In this document: piece after piece, positions 16,249 to 22,899 of the stretch
Numbering within the stretch: the first letter of the stretch is position 1
Layout of the letters: each line of letters starts with the position of its first letter
Program-made: the position numbers and the translations under genes
Virus record (IMG/VR): IMGVR_UViG_3300042197_001477
Span: 1 to 29,400 of that record
Direction: 5' to 3' (one strand)
Length of the DNA stretch: 29,400 nt
From: a virus
The notes under the pieces: model-generated
What the model was told of the DNA's origin: nothing
Database searches by the model: none
The model's input: only the letters and a program-made list of their open reading frames with translations

Positions 16249-17807
16249 TATTCGTCCGCCTCTGCTCTTATTTTTCTCACAGCTTTAGACACAGCCTGTC
16301 TTTCTTGCACTATGCGTCGATATACATTGTATCTAATCTTGGTATCGGCCTGCAAACTGTGATTGATCCTGAAAGCCAATTTTCCTTCAGAATTCTGCGT
16401 AACGATATTCGGAACCTGTGCATCTTCGTTGAGCCAAGCTTCTACTGCTAGATCGTCGTCGTAATCCAAAGTAGTTTTAACGAATGCGGCCAGCTCATCG
16501 ATTTGGAAATCCAAGGTACTTTCTCCGGCTGCGAACTGCGCATTACCACTGATGTCTACGGTAACAACGTCTGTGAGGACTTTGTCTATGCCGCTGTATT
16601 TGCTGTTGTTTACGAAGCTCAATCGATGCGTCTGTCTATCGTCGGTGTTGGACAAGGTCATCCTTACTTTGTCTTCGAACTTGACCCACCGAGCGCCGTC
16701 ATACTTGAACAATCTATTTGGCATGTAATCTGTCCTTAGGAAGTAATCTCCTAGATTTGGAGATCTAGGAAACTGCAGACCAAACCCAAACTGCTCACCG
16801 CCAGGCGGCATGCCGTCTCCGATGAGATATCCACTGTAGCCTTCTTTGGGCGGTGCGGGATTAAGCTGGCTCGATGGCAGGCCCGACGTTGTATCGATGT
16901 CTGCAGAATCTACAGACAAGATAGAAGGCCGTCCTGTGTCTTGATCCCAGTTTAGCGTAAAGAACTGCCCTACTTCATAACCACTGGCAGGGGCGTCGGC
17001 TTCGGCCTGTGCGACCACAGCATCATTGATCTGCATCTCCGCTTCATAGGTAGACAGGATGTCTCTGAGATTGTTGCCAGCGTGTGTCCGCCAAAATCTG
17101 CTGTCAGGGGGCGGAACTCCTAGAGTCTCTGCTGTGCATTCATAGAGGTCACCTCTGAATTTCACAGTCTGTCCGATCTGATAAACTATGCCAGACTGAT
17201 AGTCGCCTCGGAAAGTGTCTTCATCTTCGGGGCGATCTAAGATGTCTTTGAACTCCTGGCTGTCTACTATGGGCTTGAGTTTTAGCCTATATAGGTGCGG
17301 GTACCAAGTGGCTGAAAATCCTTCTGCGGCACGGTCAACATCTTCGACCACATAGAATCTTTTCAGCGACGACTGAAAATCGTTGAGAGCGTACTCGTCT
17401 TTGAGATTAGGCAGCTCAAACACATCTCCAGGCATGATCTTGCGACCAACGAGATCGATAGAATTATTGATGTGTATGGTCATGAATATCGTGTCATTCT
17501 GCAGGAACAGGCCGAACTGGCTGAGATTGAAATCTATGTCAGAGACTCGGTAGTGTCCCCGTATCACGTAGACATCGGGATCGTATTTCCGGTCTCTGTT
17601 TTCTAAGAACAGTAGATCTTGTATGTTGGTTTCAGATATCCGATCGTATCTAGGATTATCCGCGGTAGATTCTGTGGGAGTACCCGGTCCTATGTATTTG
17701 TGTACATAGACGTCTACACCACCCACTTGGAACATCTCATAGACCGTGCGATCTATAAACTTGAAATCGTTGGATTTTTCAGGACGGTAAAGGCTGAGTC
17801 TGGGCAT
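16248..17807 (-). CDS. gp14: neck protein, T4 gp14 family (enlarged)
   Basis: The protein has 519 aa, versus 256 in T4. gp14 works with gp13 to seal the filled head and receive the tail. The N-terminal 190 residues (SLYRPEKSNDFKFIDRTVYE, then MFQVGGVDVYVHKY, NIQDLLFLENRDRKYDPDVY, LSQFGLFLQNDTIFMT, GDVFELPNLKDEYALNDF) are those of marine T4-like gp14 proteins as I recall them. The W-x-Y-P-H-L-Y-R segment (168-174) is also typical. Residues 203-240 look like a small carbohydrate-binding-type module. The C-terminal third is a beta domain followed by a basic helix. It is the first gene of the minus-strand operon and has no Shine-Dalgarno site. A late octamer ends six bases upstream of its ATG. 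No gp13 gene is in the window. Confidence 0.88.
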   Translation of the reverse strand: MPRLSLYRPEKSNDFKFIDRTVYEMFQVGGVDVYVHKYIGPGTPTESTADNPRYDRISETNIQDLLFLENRDRKYDPDVYVIRGHYRVSDIDFNLSQFGLFLQNDTIFMTIHINNSIDLVGRKIMPGDVFELPNLKDEYALNDFQSSLKRFYVVEDVDRAAEGFSATWYPHLYRLKLKPIVDSQEFKDILDRPEDEDTFRGDYQSGIVYQIGQTVKFRGDLYECTAETLGVPPPDSRFWRTHAGNNLRDILSTYEAEMQINDAVVAQAEADAPASGYEVGQFFTLNWDQDTGRPSILSVDSADIDTTSGLPSSQLNPAPPKEGYSGYLIGDGMPPGGEQFGFGLQFPRSPNLGDYFLRTDYMPNRLFKYDGARWVKFEDKVRMTLSNTDDRQTHRLSFVNNSKYSGIDKVLTDVVTVDISGNAQFAAGESTLDFQIDELAAFVKTTLDYDDDLAVEAWLNEDAQVPNIVTQNSEGKLAFRINHSLQADTKIRYNVYRRIVQERQAVSKAVRKIRAEADE

Positions 17808-17813
17808 GATTAT

Positions 17814-17821
17814 TATTTATC
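17814..17821 (-). promoter_or_regulatory. late promoter octamer GATAAATA for gp14-gp15-Nudix
   Basis: Read on the minus strand the sequence is GATAAATA, then six bases, then the gp14 ATG. Only four bases separate it from the divergent plus-strand octamer. The predicted start point lies within a base of the ATG. Confidence 0.6.
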
Positions 17822-17825
17822 GCAA

Positions 17826-17833
17826 GGTAAATA
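17826..17833 (+). promoter_or_regulatory. late promoter octamer GGTAAATA for the 1665-aa fibre gene
   Basis: GGTAAATA lies in the block CGCAAGGTAAATACTAGA (17821-17838), which recurs nearly unchanged before the 928-aa gene. It stands 20 nt before the ATG at 17854, and a GGAG ribosome site lies between. Confidence 0.65.
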
Positions 17834-17853
17834 CTAGATAACGGAGCAAGAGT

Positions 17854-20800
17854 ATGGCTAAACAGGTAATCAACATAGGTACACGCCCTAATTCCAAAGA
17901 CGGCGACGCTATAAGAGACGCATTTAACAAAGTAAATCAGAACTTTAACGAGCTATATGCGATAACCAGCGGTACCGTAGAAGGGATAACTGAGCTAGCC
18001 CAAGATTATGCGGCACAGATGCTGGTATCGGGCGTGCATTCCGGCATAACTGTTAACTACGACGACGTAAACAATCGATTAAATCTATCGCTGGCAGATC
18101 AGATCTCCACAGACCTTACAGGCAGCGTGTTCTCAAACAACAGCACATTGCTAGTTGATGCAGTTAATGGTACCATACCCTACTCCGTGATTTCAGGAAC
18201 CCCAACTACCCTAGCAGGCTATGGAATCACTGATAGCCCCACAGATATTTCCGATCTCAGCGACACACAGAATTTGTTAGGACAAGGACAGTTCGCAGGC
18301 ACTAGCCTAGCACACTTAGAACTCACAGATAGGATCACAGTGATCGGCTCACCGATCTCGTTCACCAAAGAACCAAATACCACGACCACAGATCCGATCG
18401 ATACAGGATTAGAGCTAACTAGACCAGTAGGTATAGGTGCCGGACTGATAAACATTGCTGTAGAAAGTTCTTGGAATACCGAGACTAGCCCCGCAGGCAC
18501 AGAATGGAACTGGGACGGCTGGGCCAATCTCGACGATGTTAAACTAAGAACATACTCTAATCTCCGCCAGGCACTGAGACATCGCATAGGCGAAAACATA
18601 GTCGGCGCTGAACTGGTCATGCATGACATCGCCAACGACAAATATTACAAGATGCAGTTTACATCTTGGGCCCAGGGTCCTGCGCACACAGGAGCATTCG
18701 CTTATACTAGACAGCTGATTGACACCAGCGCACTGGTTGGACTGCATTTCGCAGATGGTTCGGGCCTAGTAAAAGCACCCAAGGAATTTGTAGATCTGCC
18801 TCAGATATTTTCTGGAGATACCAACGAGTATATCCTAGGTCTAGCGGATCGCGGCAAGCATGTCTATGCCTTCACAGAATCTGTGATAAAAATACCCACA
18901 GATGCACAAGTCGATTTTCCTATAGGATCTACGATATTCATAGTCACTGGAGTGTTTGCGACCAACAAAGTGGTCAAAGTAGCTTGCACAGCACCAACTA
19001 CCATAGAACGAGAAGGCAGTGCCGGTGCGCTCGAGTGGGCGTTAAAGCCCTATTCGACAACCATGCTGATCAAAGTCGCGGAAAATAAATGGAATCTTTC
19101 TGGCGGGATGAATCCCCCCAGTTCGTTGGTCAACGGTGCAAATACTGTAAGCCTTGGCAGCGACGGAACGCTGACCTTACCTGGTACAGGAACGATTAGG
19201 ACCGCCTTTGGTGCTATGTCTATAAATGCGCCTACTGGCAGCAGTAATTTGTCTATCAAGAGCAGCGACACCACCACTTATATGATTGTTGGTAATGGCT
19301 CAGCAGGTGTCACAGTGGGCGCATACAACTGGCAGTTCAGCAATACCGGCAATCTCACATTCCCTGACTCTACTATACAGACCACTGCTTGGACTGGTAA
19401 TTTTGGTTACCTCACTGCGGAAAAAGACGCTATCCGAGGAACAGCAGGCTATCAATATACATTTGCCACTGACGGTTACTTTACCAGTTCTACCAGCAGT
19501 GAAAGCACCAACTACTTCTTCGTTGCCTACAACACCACAAATGCCAATATCGCAGCAGGATGGACGGTGGTTGGTGGCACAGCCAATACCACGGTCAGCA
19601 GCGTAACATATCCTGTAGCAGGATATCCCGGAGTTATAAGAGTCAACCTAACAGCAGCAGCCAGCAGCACTTCAAGTTTCTATCCTGTGACAGTGACCAG
19701 TCCAGACAGGCTGAGAGTAGAAATACAGCCCAATCCCGGCACCAGCGATAAGTTTGCATTTACAACTTCAGGACTGACTTTCCCAGATAGTACTGTCCAG
19801 ACCACTGCCTACACAGGTACTTCTAATTTAGCCACAGTGGCGAGAAACATAGAAAACGAAGATGCCGTAGAGATCCGCGTCAACCTCACAGACTCGACCA
19901 CACACACTTGGCGATTCGGTGAGGATGGTGATCTCGCATTCCCAGATGGCACTACGCAGACAACTGCTTATACTGGAGATCGAGGCGATCTAGTCCTAGA
20001 CGCGATCTCCACATTTGGAGGCAGCACTGTAGATTATCAGGCCAGCGAATTTAAGTTCGTAGGCAATAACTCAAACTTTCCTTTCAACAGAATAAGAAAT
20101 CTATTGATCAACTCGCTGATGGAAAATCGCAGTACAGGCGCAGATGAAGATGTCAGCCTGCTGGTAGGACCACTGGTAGAAAATCCCGTGTATTGTGATT
20201 TGACATTGATCAGCGACTCTGATCCTAGCCAGGTCTGGCAGTACCGCGCGGCGCATATAGGTAGGGACAACGTCCAAGTGTTCTACAGAAATTATTACGC
20301 TAGATTTAACACAGCATACAGCAACGACAGCGCTGTCATCCGGGTAGTCATCACTGACAACGCCGGTATAGTAGACTATGAGACTTCTCTGCACAACAGT
20401 TACGGAGATCGAGATGACTGGTATGTGAGCGGACCTCTAGGTTCTAATATCCTAGCATTTACCATAGCAGACAGCACTAGATCCGTGCCTCGGAGTCGGG
20501 AACAGATCAGCAACTTTTTCAAATCAGTAGTGGACAACATTATCTACAATGACAGCACTGAAATAACAGATGCGGAGACACTGAGGACTAGATTCTATGC
20601 CAACATCGACAGCCTAGTCTCTGCCATAGGCGGTAATCTTTACCACAATTTTAGAGCATTCGGCAGCAATAGATTGTTTGGATCTGTGCCTATCTCCAGC
20701 GGAACCAGCACGGTGCCAGCACAGATTACATTCGATGCACACAGAGACGGTGGCAGATATCAGAGTCCCAACGGAATTCCTGTAGCAGGCGCAGGATTCC

Positions 20801-22851
20801 AGGTAGGACAGACCATCACTATACTGGGATCTACCTTAGATCAATACAGCAACGATCCCGGCGATTCGTTGGACGGAGTACACGATGCCACAGTGACCAT
20901 CACCGGCGTAGACGGCAGCGGCGGAGTCACTGCTTATACTGTCACAGGTGAAGGTATAGGCAATTGGAATGATGATTATATCGGCGATGGCGGCGATGAT
21001 CAATTCGATGATTCCAATCAATATACCACCAATCTGCGGCATCAGACCTATGAATCCGACGGCAGCACCAGCAGCGATGGTGGGTTTCTAGCCTACAACG
21101 ATGGGTTCGTGACCACAGACGACCGAGCAGTAGATGCGTTCGGTGCGGGCAGCAAGTATGTCATAGCCTACAGGCGAGGCATCGTGGCTCTATTTGCCAC
21201 GGGCTGTACAGGAGTCCAATGGTTGGGCATCTTGGGCAATTCTGGAAGAGATGGTAACGGCACGGTCATAGAAGGTCCTGTGAAATGGACACTGGCCTAC
21301 AAATTCGATGTGCTGTGTGTCAGCGGTCCTGAATATCTGCCCGAAGAGGACGAGCGATTCCGCGTGATACTGCGCAGGACCGACGAGCAGTCATTGGTGC
21401 GATTCTATAAGAGGGAAAGCAGCAGCAGTATAGATCAAGACACTTATCTACAGAGCCTACACGGTGGCAATTTCTATGTCAAGGGCAATGACCGATTATA
21501 TATCACTGCCAACAGAGATGTCCGTGTGGAAGCAGGCGATGGTATGCCGGGATCTACATCAGGTGCCAATGTCAATATAACGGCAGGCCAAGGACTAGAA
21601 ACCTATAACGATTTACAAGGTCTAAAACTCACAGGCATCGGAGGCACGGTCAATATCAATGCGGGAGCGGGCGGCGTCGTAGCTACCAACGATGTCATAA
21701 TTTCGATCACTAGGGCGAATCCTGCTGTGGTAACGCTGACCAGTCCCATAGGTGATGCAGTTTTAATAAGATTTGACAACATAGTAGGAATGACTGAACT
21801 CAATGGCAATGTTTACTCATATGATAAAATCTCTGACAATCAATTGACATTGATAGATCGTGTCACAGGTTCCGAGCTAGACACTAGCGACTACGGTGCG
21901 TTCGTGTCCGGAACTGTGTCTGCTGTAGGTCGCAGCTATGGTAATGTAAGCATTTCCGCTAGAGACGGCAGTTATGGCTTCCACGGCCGTTTACAGCTCA
22001 ATGATTTTGAATGGCCTACCAATCCCGATACCGCAACTGAGGGTCAATACCTACGCATCAAATCTACCAGCGGAGTTACTCCTGTGTTAGAGTTCGCCAG
22101 CGATGTCACAGCCAGTATAGCCAGGAACATCGAATCAGAAGGCGATGTCAGCATCCGAGTCAACCTCACAGATTCGACCACGCATACCTGGAGATTTGGT
22201 GAGGATGGTGATACAGAATTTCCTGGATCCATCACAATTCCCGGAAGAATCGAAGGGCCGAGTGAATTAATTTTATCTGGGGGAACAGGGCCTGTTTATA
22301 TAGGAAATGGTGCCGGGCCCGTGCCAACAATGCCGAGTTCGATGATAACAGTGGGAGGTTCAGATCCCCTCGTGATTTCTCGAGCAAACGGAACAAACAA
22401 TCCGAGTTGGAGTTTTAAAAACAGTGGAGCATTACGCTTTCCGAACAGTACAGAACAGACCACTGCTTATATAGCCGATAATGTGGTCCAAGTCAGCACC
22501 ACCGGTGGATTTTCCGACGATACTATAACATACAACTTGGGCGTTTATCAGTTCAAGATGACCAGTGGCCACTTACAAATTCGATTGCTAGCACCAGCTG
22601 GTATAGTAGTAAATGCATGGGTCAGCACCGTGGAAAATATCAATGAAATAATATCAGGCAATAACACTGGACTGCTGACTCTAGATGAGTCTAACTGGGT
22701 CACGGTAACAGGAACACCCACGGCCGCCGGTGGAGATACTATCGTGGCCACTGTAGTATCTACCCAAGAAGGAAAAATGTATAGGGTGACTGCTTTTAGA
22801 AGTTTCACAAGTTCGGCCCACATGGTGTCTAGAGAAACACTGCGTGGATGA
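17854..22851 (+). CDS. 1665-aa tail-fibre-like virion protein
   Basis: The start MAKQVINIGTRPNSKDGD, followed by IRDAFNKVNQNFNELY, is a fibre-base module widespread in marine T4-like phages. The rest is beta-rich and modular. The motif FP(D/N)(S/G)T-x-QTTA occurs four times (19360, 19780, 19939, 22438). An NLTDSTTHTWRFGEDGD module occurs twice. A central region without obvious repeats spans about residues 700-1150, and Gly/Asn-rich short-strand segments such as NVNITAGQGLETYNDLQGLK lie in the C-terminal half. The FPDST-QTTA pattern is common in chains that form trimeric beta fibres. The ATG follows a CGGAG site and a late promoter. No enzyme motif is visible, so a structural or host-binding role is inferred. 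Confidence 0.87.
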   Translation: MAKQVINIGTRPNSKDGDAIRDAFNKVNQNFNELYAITSGTVEGITELAQDYAAQMLVSGVHSGITVNYDDVNNRLNLSLADQISTDLTGSVFSNNSTLLVDAVNGTIPYSVISGTPTTLAGYGITDSPTDISDLSDTQNLLGQGQFAGTSLAHLELTDRITVIGSPISFTKEPNTTTTDPIDTGLELTRPVGIGAGLINIAVESSWNTETSPAGTEWNWDGWANLDDVKLRTYSNLRQALRHRIGENIVGAELVMHDIANDKYYKMQFTSWAQGPAHTGAFAYTRQLIDTSALVGLHFADGSGLVKAPKEFVDLPQIFSGDTNEYILGLADRGKHVYAFTESVIKIPTDAQVDFPIGSTIFIVTGVFATNKVVKVACTAPTTIEREGSAGALEWALKPYSTTMLIKVAENKWNLSGGMNPPSSLVNGANTVSLGSDGTLTLPGTGTIRTAFGAMSINAPTGSSNLSIKSSDTTTYMIVGNGSAGVTVGAYNWQFSNTGNLTFPDSTIQTTAWTGNFGYLTAEKDAIRGTAGYQYTFATDGYFTSSTSSESTNYFFVAYNTTNANIAAGWTVVGGTANTTVSSVTYPVAGYPGVIRVNLTAAASSTSSFYPVTVTSPDRLRVEIQPNPGTSDKFAFTTSGLTFPDSTVQTTAYTGTSNLATVARNIENEDAVEIRVNLTDSTTHTWRFGEDGDLAFPDGTTQTTAYTGDRGDLVLDAISTFGGSTVDYQASEFKFVGNNSNFPFNRIRNLLINSLMENRSTGADEDVSLLVGPLVENPVYCDLTLISDSDPSQVWQYRAAHIGRDNVQVFYRNYYARFNTAYSNDSAVIRVVITDNAGIVDYETSLHNSYGDRDDWYVSGPLGSNILAFTIADSTRSVPRSREQISNFFKSVVDNIIYNDSTEITDAETLRTRFYANIDSLVSAIGGNLYHNFRAFGSNRLFGSVPISSGTSTVPAQITFDAHRDGGRYQSPNGIPVAGAGFQVGQTITILGSTLDQYSNDPGDSLDGVHDATVTITGVDGSGGVTAYTVTGEGIGNWNDDYIGDGGDDQFDDSNQYTTNLRHQTYESDGSTSSDGGFLAYNDGFVTTDDRAVDAFGAGSKYVIAYRRGIVALFATGCTGVQWLGILGNSGRDGNGTVIEGPVKWTLAYKFDVLCVSGPEYLPEEDERFRVILRRTDEQSLVRFYKRESSSSIDQDTYLQSLHGGNFYVKGNDRLYITANRDVRVEAGDGMPGSTSGANVNITAGQGLETYNDLQGLKLTGIGGTVNINAGAGGVVATNDVIISITRANPAVVTLTSPIGDAVLIRFDNIVGMTELNGNVYSYDKISDNQLTLIDRVTGSELDTSDYGAFVSGTVSAVGRSYGNVSISARDGSYGFHGRLQLNDFEWPTNPDTATEGQYLRIKSTSGVTPVLEFASDVTASIARNIESEGDVSIRVNLTDSTTHTWRFGEDGDTEFPGSITIPGRIEGPSELILSGGTGPVYIGNGAGPVPTMPSSMITVGGSDPLVISRANGTNNPSWSFKNSGALRFPNSTEQTTAYIADNVVQVSTTGGFSDDTITYNLGVYQFKMTSGHLQIRLLAPAGIVVNAWVSTVENINEIISGNNTGLLTLDESNWVTVTGTPTAAGGDTIVATVVSTQEGKMYRVTAFRSFTSSAHMVSRETLRG
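19360..22467 (+). repeat. four FPDST-x-QTTA coding motifs
   Basis: Thirty-base segments at 19360, 19780, 19939 and 22438 encode FPDSTIQTTA, FPDSTVQTTA, FPDGTTQTTA and FPNSTEQTTA. The DNA keeps a CAGACMACTGCYT core in all but minor positions. Confidence 0.9.
19840..22212 (+). repeat. 93-bp direct repeat, two copies (19840-19932 and 22120-22212)
   Basis: Both copies are exactly 93 bp and in frame, share GTCAACCTCACAGA and GGTGAGGATGGTGAT, and encode ARNIE(N/S)E...RVNLTDSTTHTWRFGEDGD. Most differences fall at third codon positions, indicating an old duplication kept by protein selection. Confidence 0.9.
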
Positions 22852-22873
22852 TCTAAAATCGTAATAACGCAAC

Positions 22874-22881
22874 GGTAAATA
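22874..22881 (+). promoter_or_regulatory. late promoter octamer GGTAAATA for the 928-aa fibre gene
   Basis: GGTAAATA lies within CGCAACGGTAAATATTAGA (22868-22886), nearly the same block as at 17821. It ends 18 nt before the ATG, and a TAGGA ribosome site lies between. Confidence 0.6.
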
Positions 22882-22899
22882 TTAGAAATAGGATAAATC

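Noticed and set aside
22892-22899. GATAAATC directly before the 928-aa ATG as a promoter
   Set aside because: It touches the start codon, so the transcript would begin inside the gene. The GGTAAATA 18 nt upstream is better placed.
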